A program made the position numbers and the translations under genes. Below, piece by piece: positions 46,589-57,916 of a DNA stretch of 64,000 nt. Every line of letters starts with the position of its first letter. The stretch's first letter is position 1. The notes under the pieces are model-generated. The model was given only the letters and a program-made list of their open reading frames with translations. It had not been told where the DNA came from and searched no databases. This DNA comes from Ganoderma boninense. Taxonomy: Eukaryota; Basidiomycota; Agaricomycetes; Polyporales; Polyporaceae. Where the stretch lies: the NCBI GenBank assembly GCA_002900995.3, contig CM035304.1, forward strand, positions 975,498 to 1,039,497. Direction: 5' to 3'.

Positions 46589-48048
46589 TCAGTGACATCG
46601 TACATATCCGGAGACAAGGACATGCAACAAGGGACGTACGAGCTGGTACTGAATGCCGCAGTGGCACATGAACGTGTTTATATTCTTCTCGCGCGACTCC
46701 GACATCTCCAGGCCGTACTCCTCGAGAAGCGCTTTAGCGGCTTCCGCTAGCGGGGGGCCCGAATAAATCCTAGCTAGTCCCAGCATGGGTTCAAGTGATA
46801 AGACGTACCGCGGAGCCCAAACATATCGCCCAGTGTCGGCGGGAAGCGTTCGCTGACCTCGCCCTTCGTGTTGTGCAGCGGATGCACCTTCTCGTGGAGG
46901 CGATGTGAGCGCAGAGTCGAGTTCGCGCGACGGCTTTCTCTGCGTAGATAGTGAGCATGGTCAGAACATTGACGGGCCAACTGAAGTCAGGGCGACGCAC
47001 GAGTCGTGCAAAGCTCTTTGGACCTCCTCGAGCCGCCTCTGCTGTTCCTTCAACTCGTCCTGAAGGTTCTGTGGGATAAAGGCAGGGCGCTGGCGTTCAA
47101 CCTCTTCTCGCACGATGGCGTCGATCTCCTCGAGGATGCCGTCTTGGACTGCACGAGTCGGGCAGAGGTTGACGTGAAGTTAGCGCACTCAAAGTGCAGT
47201 CAGTCAGTGTGCGACCTACTGAGCGCCGTCAGATGCTCGATCACGTCCTGCTCAAGAACCTTCCGGAGCAATTCTGCGCGAAGAAAAGCCGAGAGCGTCA
47301 ACGGTCAGCGATCGTCCAGCGCCAGATCACCTGGGGGTCGTACTTGCCTTCTATCCCTCGCACCTGCTCCTGCTGCCGTTGGTCGGCGCGGTCCATATCG
47401 TTCCGTATGCTATATCCGCCATCGATTCCTCAGAACTCACGTCGCATGTGTACGGTGAAAACCGGTACGCACCTGCTGATAGAGTTGGCGATCTCCGCCT
47501 GCCCGCCAACTTGTATCATCTGCACTGTCTGCTCTCCCAACGAGTCCAGCGTTTTCTGTATCTCCAGGACATCAGCAAACGCCAGGTTGGAGATCATGGA
47601 CAGGACGGATTGGCGGTCGGAGTTGGAGTCGGGATCCATGGCGCGCGGAGCTGAGGAAATCCGAGGATGGACTCACGCCAAAGCTTCCGAGCGAGCCCTT
47701 CATCCTTTCTATAATCTCAGCTGCCGCAGCGACTTCCGCCGGCGCCGCAGTGAGCGCTGTGAGAACGCTTCCGCCGCCACCGACCGCAGATAACGGGGAG
47801 CCGACGCTCGAAACGGACGGCGAGAGCTTGTGGGACATGGCGGTGTTCGAGGTCAAGTTGGGGGCGCAGGAGAGTTGCCGGGGCGGGGCTGCAGCAGAGA
47901 TTGGGCTAGGAGAGAAGCACGGTGGGCGAGAGATGGTACCTGCGCGATGGAGCCAGATATACGCACTCACAACTTGCGGCGTGGCGTACACGAGGGCCTC
48001 GCGTGCATGGCGTGCACGCATGGGAACCTTCGAAGACGGGCGAGGCAT
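46589..48048 (-). CDS. Coiled-coil protein of unknown function
   Basis: The start MPRPSSKVPMRARHAREALV (48048) is followed by a donor at about 47970. The next exon carries LSPSVSSVGSPLSAVGGGGS and AEIIERMKGSLGSFG. Then come MDPDSNSDRQSVLSMISNLA with FADVLEIQKTLDSLGEQTVQ, GILEEIDAIVREEVERQRPA with LKEQQRRLEEVQRALHDS (coiled coil), ESRRANSTLRSHRLHEKVHP with SERFPPTLGDMFGLR, and a last exon LAEAAKALLEEYGLEMSESR with EKNINTFM, stopping at 46589. Several junctions join in phase (HDS|ESRR over 47018-46957; LR|ARIYS). One near 47655 is unresolved. It has no membrane segments and looks cytosolic. A decayed paralogue lies at 27340-28540. Homologues are likely in other mushrooms, but I cannot name the family. 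Confidence 0.6.
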
Positions 48049-49504
48049 CTTGAATGGAAGTCGGATGTCGAAGATGAGGAGGATATGGCCGAATAAGGAT
48101 CATAGACAGACGATGCGATCGTGTCCGGTGCGAGGACGGGCTGGGGTGCTGCGGTAGGTCACCGAAGAACGGCGCGTGCTGAGAGACAACGCTGCGAGCT
48201 AAACCTTGAGCATAGTGCTTGTTCCACAGCACCGGGCCGTGGGCATTCAAACTGTGGGGAAGATTGACTTGCGACGCAGGGGTCGGGAGGCAGAGGTAGG
48301 TTCGAAATGTTGAATGTATATTTGGCCATTGATCAGAAATGTCGACGACTATCCGCATTGCGCAACAAAACATTAGCCCACCGGCTACACAAGACGGGAT
48401 GAGGCACGCACCTAAGAGCCCAGCGACGCTGTGCCACAATAACCGCTCCGACGAACCCCTCCGTATCAAGCCACAGGTCCATGATGGCTCTGGTTCATGG
48501 TCACGTACCAGGCTAGGGCGACTTCTCCAACTCCAGACGTGATCAGCAGCTTACTATTGTCGGCACATGGTGCTGCCACAAAACGATGATCTGCGATTAC
48601 AGAGCACTTGCTGGTGCTTCGCAGTTCACTGCTGGGTGGATGCCAAACAGGACGGCGATGAAGCGGGGGGTAGGAGTCAACCGAAACATAGACACCTAGG
48701 GATCAAACAATTATTATGGTGAAGAAGGGAGCGCAATAACCATTTCAAGAGTTGTCGAGAGGGTCGTCGGAGAGGGTCTGAACGAAAGACGTGGCAGCCC
48801 ACGAGCGCCAGGCGTGCTGGCGCCAGTGAGCCACCAGCGCTCCGAAACTTCAGGTGGACCTGGGACCTGATCCACGATGATCCACAACGCTTGTAACCCC
48901 AATCTATCCCTCCATCGCATGGGCGAATGCTGCAAGAAGACGGAATGCATACCCAGTTCGTCGATCGTCTAGAAAAGACGCCCTTGCATCTCGCAATTGC
49001 CAGCAGTGTCTAATACTTTGCCTGGACTCTGGAGGCGACTCGGCGAGTACTCCCTGATTGTTGTTTTTCTCATTCGGTGGTACGTATCTGCAATATAGGT
49101 ACTTGAATAGTGCGATATCTTGTGCGCTTACAACTTCTTGAAAGTTCGACTGCATTTGTCATGGAGCAAGTTCGCGGCCTGTGGTCTGCACTTGTCGTGT
49201 CCGTACGAGAGCGTGAAGCTACATAATACTCACCGATTTTATCCAAAGTCAATCCAATATGGAGCACCAGCGTCTGCCAATCCGACGTACGTGCGTTTTC
49301 CTATGGCACATTTGAGGCACCTGACCTTCTCGCAGTCAGTGAAGCTATATAACGACCGGCGTCGCACTCAGTCTGGTGGGCATCTGCTGTTCCTCATCCT
49401 CTTTTCGAGGAACGTTCCATTCATGCTTGTTGTGCTGACGTTTTAAGTGGGCATTCTCTGGTTGTAATCCACTATTCTTGCCGACGTTAGACCTTCCGGA
49501 CTCG
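48049..49504. other. Spacer between coiled-coil gene and P450 relic
   Basis: A minus-strand frame at 48904-49155 starts MQSNFQEVVSAQDIALFKYL and could be an orphan first exon, but no following exon is recognisable. A frame at 47906-48469 contains a hydrophobic run, LWHSVAGLLGACLIPSCVAG. I see no complete gene. Confidence 0.25.
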
Positions 49505-51150
49505 CATCCACCTTCCACCCGGCCCACGGCGCCTCCCAATCATTGGCAATGTCTTCGATCTCCTTTCTACAGACACCAGACGGAAATTTTCTGATCTATA
49601 GAGACGCTATGGTGCGTCGTGGCTGCGTCCTGAATGTGATTCCGTGAGTGCCCCCATGCCGCTAACACGGAACTCCGGCAGGGAACTCATCTGTTTTTAG
49701 CATCCTAGGCCAGCCCGTACTCGTCATCGGAGCGATACAACCCGCACTCGACTTCCTAGACAAGAAGTCAGTAAACACCTCCGGACGCCCTAGTACCGTG
49801 GTCATGAAATGGTAAGTCGCTCCGTCGGTCCCTTGGCTATTCTCAATGGCTCGCGTCGGTGTCCGCTGAGCCCTGCACCAACAGGCTTGGCGTGGACAAT
49901 CTCTTCATCGTCATGCCGTACGGCTGTCAATGGCGCGAACACCGCCGTGCCTTCCACAGCTCATTCGGCATGGATAAAATAGCACGCATCGAGCCCGTCC
50001 AGCTCAGGTCGGCCCAATAATTCCTCAGCCATCTCCTCACATCAGCCGATAGCTTGCCCAAACATCTCGACAGGTACGTCGGGCACTTGTAAGAATCCTG
50101 TTGCTGCTGCTGAGAAGCGCTGTGCGTGCAGGCTCGTCTCGAACCTCGCGATGCGAACTATTTACGGTATCAACATGGACGCCCAACAGGGCGACGCGGA
50201 ACTTTACGACGCCGTCGAGCGGCCCAGCGGTCTCGTCGAGCTCGTGGTTCTGCCTCCAGGACACCTCATACGAGCTGTTCCCCGCGCTGCGCCACCCGCC
50301 GAGCTGGTTTCCCGGGATGGGTATCAAGAGAACTGCTCTGGAAGGTCGACGGCTCTTCCATGCTACGTTGGAGGCTCTGGATAGGAAGGTGTCTTCAACC
50401 TTCGTATCGGCGCGCGTGCATTTCATTCGCGTATAAAGCCGATACTCGCTGCAGCGGCAAAGAAGGCCCAAGCGGAGCTCGACGCCGTCGTTGGACCCAG
50501 TCGACTTCGCGAATTCTCGGATCGCGATACATCCAGTACCCGTGCCGTCCTTAAAGAGGTGATGCGGTGGCACGTTATCGTGCCCATGGGAGTCTCGCAT
50601 CAGACCACGAGCGACGATGAACATGTGCATCAAGCGGTCCTGCGTCCAGTTCCTCTCACTCAGGATTCACCCACTTCCCTTCATATAGGGCCATGTCGAC
50701 AGACCCCGAGGAATATCCAAACCAAGAGAGCTTCAAGCCCGAGCGTTTCCTAGGAGACAAGCCTGAAAGAGACCCGGAGGACTACGTCTTTGGGTTCGGA
50801 CGGCGGTGAGTCTCGACTTCACCATGATGGACGTCTCGTTCAACTATGCTCTGCACGCAGGATCTGTCCCAGTCGTCACTTCAGCACGGCACTGGCCTTC
50901 ATACATTTCGCCTCTGTCCTCCACGTCTTCGACATCCGTTCTCCCCCGGGCGAGGATGGCGCCCCAGTCAAGCTTGAGTACAGGCCGACAGATGGGCTCG
51001 TCTGGTATGTTTCCAAGCAGCACTACCCCTGGAACGTATGCAAAGCAACTGAATCCGGTCTGTTGCTGTGTTCAGACACATCCATGGGCACCAGTATAGC
51101 ATCAAGCCGAAGTCACTTCAAGCTGAACGTCTCGTATCCGAGTAAATGCA
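49505..51150 (+). pseudogene. Cytochrome P450 monooxygenase pseudogene
   Basis: P450 landmarks appear in order. The Pro-rich hinge HLPPGPRRLPIIGNVFDLLS is followed by KFSDL and an in-frame TAG at 49599-49601. Then come LGQPVLVIGAIQPALDFLDK, MPYGCQWREHRRAFHSSFG (C-helix WxxxR), RLVSNLAMRTIYGINMDA, a frame shift near 50250, and FPALRHPPSWFPGMGIKRTA. After ALDRK the sequence jumps to KKAQAELDAVVGP, so the I-helix with its oxygen-binding AGxDT motif is missing. ExxR is present (KEVMRW), as is FKPERF. The haem loop is split by an intron (about 50807-50861) into FGFGRR|ICPSRHFSTALAF, keeping the Cys but with Ser for the usual Gly after CP. It resembles the multigene agaricomycete P450s annotated as OrdA-like. 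Clearly non-functional. Confidence 0.85.
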
Positions 51151-51633
51151 AGCCGATTGAGCGGTAGTAGGTAGAGCCCCAGACCCAGGAGTCCGGAGTA
51201 CTTCTAGGAGACGCCATAAGCCCAATAGCCAACAAGGCGAGAGACACGTCATCTCAGCAGGAGCTCGTGCGGCCACAACCACGAGAAGCCTTCCACGCGG
51301 ACCGACGACGAAGGCATGATCGACTCGAGCGCGACTCGCGCCGGGACACCCCCTCTGGCCTAACCAGGACCTGTCATCCTGGAGCACAGCGACTGAGCTC
51401 TGTTCCGTGCGTCATAGGCACTGTCGCTACCCGAGCGCGACGACTCCGCGCATGGTCCTCCACGATCGCAAATTTTGATGGTTGCGCTGTATCCAGCAGA
51501 ATGAGCTCGTCGGCTCCCAGATCGGCTCCGTCCGCAGCATGGGCGCGGCGGTACACGCGGCGGGTTCTGGGCATGTCAACCACGCTAAATACTGCCAGGT
51601 TCTACGCGCACTGGGACCAGCTCCTCCCACGAT
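51151..51633. other. Spacer between P450 relic and DUF6533 copy 7
   Basis: 3' flanks of the convergent P450 relic and DUF6533 copy 7. Frames here are mutual antisense shadows. Confidence 0.3.
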
Positions 51634-53361
51634 TCATCGGGACTCGACATCTCCCGCCAGCACAGTGCCAGATGCAACAAGTTCCCTACGATGTCGGGGA
51701 TCGTGGTCGCTGGACAGCGTAGTCATGGTCGAGGACGAGCGGCGTACAGTGAACTGCATGGGGGAGACGTCTGTCGGCGACGACATGCTCGTCGGGCCGT
51801 TGCCCGCTTGGTGCAGGTCGAGAAGGAAGTGGCAGATGAGGAGTGATGTGATCCTTGAAGTTGTCGTTGGCAACGTATTTTTGCGGCAGAGGCAAAGGTG
51901 CGCAACGTACGGAGTGATGAAGAGGTTGACGTAGCCGCAAATATTGAGCACTGATTGGATCTGGGGGGTTGCAGGCCTGTCAGCATCGTCGTCGGGAGGC
52001 TCGGTTTGTTGGAAGTTCGGGAGCCCACCTTCAGCGTGGCGATGACCATCTGCGCAGTGTTCATCGAAGTGATCACGCTGAGAAGGTGTGATTGTCAACG
52101 AATGCGACATGAGGAAGAAATCACTGAGGATGGGCGCACATGAAGCAAAAGCACCCTGCGTTGACTTCTCGTCAGTATGTGGATCGAAAGAGGGTGAGCT
52201 GTCCGCACCGTTGCACAGCATGACTTGAACAATTGACCGCCCGTCAGACACCGCGCGCTTCACGCGGCATACCCTGTACGTGTTCATCCAGGTGACGAGG
52301 AGCACGATGAGATCCCCGGTGATGAGGCATGTCCTAGACGCTACGGTGACTGTACAGGACGTGTCGCACAGGTCAACATGCCATCCTGCGATTCCTAAGG
52401 GCAACAACCCACGGACCTCTTCGCGCGCAGACGCGACAGTCGAAGACACCCGAAGGTGAGAGCTCTGCATCAGCCTTGTTTGACGGAAGCTTACCCGTTC
52501 AAGAGATGTTTCTGCATTGTCTGCCTGCCGCTGCAGTTGAAAGGGGGATGCATATTGACGGCCTTGACAAACCTGACTTCGGTCATCTGATACGGTTTTG
52601 TGAGGTCAAGTTGACGGTGACGACGTCCATGACCAGACGGACCATATTGATGGCAAAGGGTACGCAGCAAAAAAGAAAGGCGACAGTAGCCAGGACGCGG
52701 TTCCCTTTGGACAACGCGTAGACTCGAGCAGTCGAGAAGACTGGCCGGCATCCCGTCACATAATATACGACAAGACAAACTATAGGGCACTCACTTGTTG
52801 GACTGAGTATGGATAAAAGACCCGCCCCTGCCTGTATGACGTTGTTGATGTGGCACCTACGGAAAGCTTCCTGATGAGCAACGCTGCTGCGGACTGGACG
52901 TGGAAGAGTGGCCGTACTCCTGCCCATGCTAGCGTCAGTAACCTTGGGTGAGTCATAATTTACTCAATGACGGGAGATACCTTGCGAGACATTGGGTATA
53001 TAGAGCGAACGAGGATGGTGAATTGGATGATGGGCGCATAACGACTGAGCGCATAGGTGAGCACAGCCATCCGAGGCTTACGGCCTTTGCGAAGCCGCCA
53101 GAATAAACGGACTTCGTCGTTGATCCTGATGGCCCAGTCGTACACGAGAATCGCTGAGGATTTGGTGGTCATGGTATCGCAAGAGCTTAAAGCCTGTCAG
53201 AAAGAAGGGACATACCAAACATAGCGAAGACGCAGTAATTCACTGCCAGGCTGAGCCCCACGCCCGACGTGAGATAGACTGTTTGCAGGACATAGACAGT
53301 TATAGAAGACTCACAGAGAGTACATGTCGTCATAATCATCGGCGATTGGTAGTAGAGTCAT
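51634..53361 (-). CDS. DUF6533 membrane protein, copy 7 (divergent)
   Basis: The preferred start is MTLLPIADDYDDMYSL (53361) because it runs into the donor in the same phase as the SSL| ends of copies 1-5. The short exon has VYYVQTVYLTSGVGLSLAVN with YCVFAMF. The signature exon reads AILVYDWAIRINDEVRLFW, then MAVLTYALSRYAPIIQFTIL. Next are VFSTARVYALSKGNRVLATV, CCVPFAINMVRLVMDVVTVN, a segment near 52320 (DLIVLLVTWMNTYRVCRVKR), SVLNICGYVNLFITPYVAHL, and SLLICHFLLDLHQAGNGPTS with a short tail. It is the most diverged copy in its C-terminal half. Some junctions remain unresolved. Confidence 0.72.
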
Positions 53362-54678
53362 TGCTTCGAATCGGGCAGTTCAGGGAGCAGAGCAAGGGGA
53401 GGGTTTTGCAGCCGGGTGTCGTCGTCAATTTCAGACGCGGTGTATGCATCTAAATAGACTCGCCAGTGATGGCAAACCCTAAGAGGTGGGTCGAGGGATG
53501 GATGGACGAGGTGTGGTCCGTTACCCTGACACTACCCGGTTTCCCTCTCCGCCGGGCACAGGTATTCTGTAGTAACCATGCTTTTCCCGCTTTCTGCATA
53601 CAAAGACATAGTGTCGCCGGACGGCCCATGCTCATGGTGCGAGCTGGGGCTGCAGATGAGGTCATGTTAGCATCCGTTAAGATCGTATCCATGACAACAA
53701 TAACAAAGGAGAGGAAGGGTCGGCGCGCCGCCGTTGATAACGAAGCGAAGGAGAGACGAGCACAACGCGGAGAAGCCTTCTGCAGCATCGCCCGCACGGT
53801 CTCTTCACGAACCTGCGCAGAGCGCATATAATCTACTCACGAATACGCATTACACGCTGCACATACGCTGTCTTCAGATGAGAAGAGCGACCACTAGGAG
53901 TTGATGGCGCAGCCTAAGGTGACCCGATCAGGGTACTTCGAGAAAGGCATGCGGTCCTTTTGATGGTGGGTAAGTTTCAATGTTGGTATCATACGGCAGA
54001 TACGCACGACCGCGGGGGTATCCTTCGATGTCGGGCTTGTTCTTCAAGTTGTGGTAGAGCATGGCGTGCATCGGAGTCGAGCGGCGGTCGGCGATGTTGC
54101 AAGACTGAAAAAACTCGAAGAGTATGCGAAAAGGATAGGAAGGAGCATGCAGATTCCGTCCTTTCTGTATTGCATAGATAGACTCCCTCGGGCCTCGGCG
54201 ACGCAGTGAATGAGGAGGAAGGACTGCGCGGGGTAAATCAGAGGAGGTCGTCGCCGGCGGCTGAGAGCTGCGGACGGAGAAAGGCGCTTGCAGAGCGCAG
54301 CCGCCCTGCTCGTCGTCGGGCCCTCTTCCCGCATCGATGACCTCGCCCCTCTCACGGTGACTGTCTGCGACGATCTACACTCAGCTTCATCCGCTTCCTC
54401 CGTCTCCGGTGGTCTCGACTTAGTCCAATCGTGGTCAAAGCCAGCGAGAACGTTCGTTGATGCTGCACCGCTGCAGCTCTGGCCCGGCATCCCATGCCGG
54501 AGAAGTCAGGAGCCATATGGTCCCCCGCTCAGCAGGCCCATCCACTCATGCCGCCATCGGAGCAAGTGCCGTGTGCTGCTGGATCATAAAAACTTGCCCC
54601 CGGCCGACCTTCGTTCCAGTTTTGCCCCCCACCTAACGACCACGTCCTTCCCTAGACTCTACACTCTGCACCATACCC
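53362..54678. other. Intergenic region between DUF6533 copy 7 and nagA (divergent)
   Basis: Shared 5' region of two divergent genes. Frames on both strands overlap antisense and show no domain. A CT-rich stretch at about 54600-54675 precedes the nagA start, as is common for fungal promoters. Confidence 0.35.
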
Positions 54679-57235
54679 ATGACGTCCCCCAACGGCCTCA
54701 TCTGTTTCACCAACTGCCTCCTCCCGCAGGAGGATGGCGCGCTCATTCAGAAGGACCTCTGGATCGACGAGCGGCGTGGCGTTATCCTGGATTCGCAGAG
54801 GACCTTCTTCCTCCGCAAGGAGAGACCTGATAGAGTCATCGATCTCGGCGGGAACATCCTGAGGTGCGTATATGCGTCACTATCGCTTGCTGCAGCCTTC
54901 TCAATACAGACGACAGCCCGGGATTGATAGACATCCAGATTAACGGCGCATATAACTTCGATTTCTCGGTCTACGAGGGAGACGATCAGGCGTACAGGGC
55001 CGGCCTCCTCACCGTGGCGGAGAAGATCGTCGAGACGGGCGTGACTTCGTGAGTGCACTATCTTATATCTGCGCGAGCGGTACGCTGAAACGCACGCGGG
55101 GAGGCTGCTGCCTACTATCATTGTGAGTTTCTAGCTCCTTCCCTCAAGCTCTTCCATCCGGTTGTGTGGAAGATCGTCCCATCCTGTGTCTTGGCGTCCC
55201 GCCGAACGAGCTTGTGTGGTGCACGTTCATGGGTACGTATCTATGGAACCGCTTTTTTCCAGGATAGGGAGATCTTCCAGAGGTGAGGAGACGCATACAT
55301 GCGTTTCTTTGACATTGATATCGCATTGTCTATATTTCTTCCACGACTTCCCGTGCGTCGTACATCTGGTTACCGTCGACACCCTCTTAACCCATACCTC
55401 CAAATTCATACGGGGTTGACGGACTCCCATTTAATTTTTCATGACATCGTGAACATTCTACGAAGCCATCTATCTCCCTCTGTCCCTGAACCTCTATCCG
55501 TCAGGCCCGTGTCTTGTGGGCTAAGCGCTTTTTATGGCTTAAGAGGGTGTCGACTGTATCCTTTCGAGCTCGGTTGTTGTTCAGAATTTCTGTCTGCCTT
55601 TTTCCCGACAGAGTTCTTATTCCTCACCCATATGGACGTTCACGATCAGTTCTTGTTAGCCAAGAGCATGGGCATAGGCCGTGCGCCCGTCATGCTTCAT
55701 CCGATGATGTGCAAAGCTCGCTCATTTTATCAGGGCTCTCTTCACGGTTGACATCCGTGTGATCGTGTCTTCCTCTTGAATGTGTCCGGTGCTCACGTTG
55801 GTCCTATGCCTATGCCTATCCCCATTTTACAAGTTACGTTTCGTGAGCTAGGCGAACTAGTTTACTAACCTTTTTTCGTCCCATAGACCCAAGAGCGCTC
55901 GCTCTACCCCAAGCTCCTGCACCTGCTCCGCCCCTACTCGTCCACGAAGTCTGCCACCCTTCTCGGTTGGCATGCCGAGGGCCCTTTCATCCAGTTCGCG
56001 AAGCGTGGCGCCCACGCGCCTCAGTTCCTCCTCTCTGCCCAGAACGGGCTGAAGTCCTTTGATGAGGTCTACGGCTCGGAGAACCTTGCAGTTAAGGAGG
56101 ACTGGCTCATGGCTGGTGAAGGCGAAGACAGTTCGCCAGGCGTCCGCGTCATCACCGCTGCCCCGGAGGTGGAGGGCGTTGGCAGCTCGATCGAGGAGCT
56201 CACTCGCCGCGGTATCGTCTTCTCGATCGGACATAGGTCAGTTTCTATCTTTCTGCGTCTTCGGCTCCGCATCCTGAATTGCGTCTTCTTCGCAGTATTG
56301 CATCGACTGGCCTCGCGACCGCCGCCGTTCAGTCGGGTGCTCGCCTCATCACCCATCTGTTCAACGCGATGCCGCAGCTTCACCACCGCGACCCATCCAT
56401 CATTGGTCTCCTCGGGGCGTCACCGCACCTCTCCTCCCCGCCCAGCTCGCCTGTCTCCCCGACATTCCCGACTGGTGCGTCTGCGCTGCACCGCGTCCCG
56501 AGCGTCGTGAAGCGTGCCGCAGCAGAGAAGGGACCACAGGCGACATCGGAGGCGTTCGACGATGTACAGACGCCGCCGCAGACCCCCGTGCTCCGCGCGC
56601 ATGACATCGGCGAACTGAGCCTGCAGAAGGGCAAGGTTGCTGAGATGTCGTTTGAGCGCCCGTTCTACGAGATGATCGTCGACGGGATCCACTCGCATCC
56701 CAACTCTGTTCGGGTATGTATCTCTTGCCAGTTGTGGCGCGAACGGACAAGGAGCTGACGGCAACTGGTCACATTAGCTGGCCTACTCGTCGTACCCAGA
56801 GGGCTGCGTCCTCATCACGGACGCGATGAAGATCCTCGACCCTAACCTCAAGGACGGCGTGCACGAGTGGCGCGACGGGAAGCGCTTTGTCAAGGCCGGC
56901 GACAAGCTCTACCTCGAGGGCACGGACACGCTCGCGGGGAGCGTCGTCACTCTCGATAAGTGCGTGCGCAACTTCTCGCGCTTCACTGGGTGCTCGCTCG
57001 GCGAGGCGATCAAGTGCGCGACGTACAACCCTGCGAAGTGAGTCTTCGTTATCGTCTTGACCTTGGCTTAAGAATGATGCTGACAGCATCGCATCGCAGG
57101 TGTCTTGGGATTGAGCACAAGAAGGGCACGCTCCGCCCTGGGGCCGATGCTGACCTGGTTATCCTCGACCGCAAGGGCAAGGTCCTCGGTACCTGGGTGC
57201 GCGGACACGAAGTCTGGAAGCGGGAGTCTTCATAG
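54679..57235 (+). CDS. nagA: N-acetylglucosamine-6-phosphate deacetylase
   Basis: It hydrolyses GlcNAc-6-P to glucosamine-6-P and acetate in amino-sugar/chitin catabolism. Exons are 54679-54863, 54917-55048, 55104-55122, 55887-56236, 56296-56713, 56778-57037 and 57100-57235, which sum to 1500 nt (499 residues) with all phases consistent and no stop. Metal and substrate motifs of the amidohydrolase fold are present: [25 protein letters not shown] (metal Glu), [23 protein letters not shown] and LITDAM (catalytic Asp). A Ser/Pro-rich insertion of about 75 residues follows [11 protein letters not shown]; bacterial NagA lacks it. Exon 3 is only 19 nt, and intron 3 is 764 nt against 53-64 for the others. 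It is the only intact plus-strand gene inside the DUF6533 array. The reading is clean. Confidence 0.95.
55375..55390. repeat. Inverted repeat, left arm
   Basis: GTCGACACCCTCTTAA, an exact reverse complement of 55539-55554. Similarity continues inward for about six bases with one mismatch (CCCATA versus GCCATA). Confidence 0.7.
55539..55554. repeat. Inverted repeat, right arm
   Basis: TTAAGAGGGTGTCGAC, pairing with 55375-55390. The arms enclose 148 bp, giving a 180-bp unit the size of a small MITE. No convincing target-site duplication is seen. Confidence 0.7.
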
Positions 57236-57916
57236 GTAGCCTGCAAACCACCGATCGAAGACGATCGAAGCAGCCCTCAAGACTACACTGATGGAATGAA
57301 CGTCTGTATAGAGATATCCTGTATTCGATGATATGGTCTATAGCATTTCGCAATACTAGAGAGTGTCCGGTAGAGAGGGGATACATACGCTCAAGGCGTA
57401 CTTGATGCGACCTGTGCGGAGGGTTGTGCGACTCCGGGAGGGGTTCAATATACAATCGTGAGGTAACGGTTGTCGAGGCAGCGAAACGTATGTTGTACTC
57501 TGGAATTTGAAGCAGCACTCGATGCTGCTCACGGGCTGTGATAATTTATCGATAGCTATGGAGCAACGGGTCTGTGGGCTCGAGAAATGGTAAATTCAAC
57601 CCCTTCCTCCTGCGTCCGGCGCATGTCTAGACTCTCCCATTGTGCCCTTCTGAACGCGAGGGAGCACCCCCTACTCGGAACTCCGTGCCTCCGTCTACTC
57701 TACGACCCAGCCCATCGTCTGAGATCTACAAAACGAGGATAGGAACGAACACCGTATTTGAATCCGAGCCTGGATTGAAATAAATATCTTTGTTCAAGCA
57801 ACGTCGCGGAGCTGGGTTCGGATGCACCTGGTGCTATGCCACCTCAAATAGTCAGCCCTTTGTACCCGCGATTGTTTTCGAAAGGCTCACCCGTAGCAAT
57901 TACGAAGGCCTAAGAA
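57236..57916. other. Spacer between convergent nagA and DUF6533 copy 8
   Basis: 3' flanks of two convergent genes. No gene seen. Confidence 0.4.

Larger units (their letters stand above)
55123..55886 (+). other. Unusually long nagA intron 3
   Basis: 764 nt, with donor GTGAGTTT and acceptor CCATAG preceded by TACTAAC at 55863-55869, a good branch site. Its length is more than ten times that of the other introns in this gene. It contains an inverted repeat (55375-55390 and 55539-55554) and no recognisable coding sequence. An insertion into a formerly short intron is likely. Confidence 0.75.

Noticed and set aside
54679..57235. nagA split into two genes by the long intron
   Set aside because: Exon lengths sum to exactly 500 codons, phases agree across the 764-nt gap, and the motifs on both sides belong to one enzyme.
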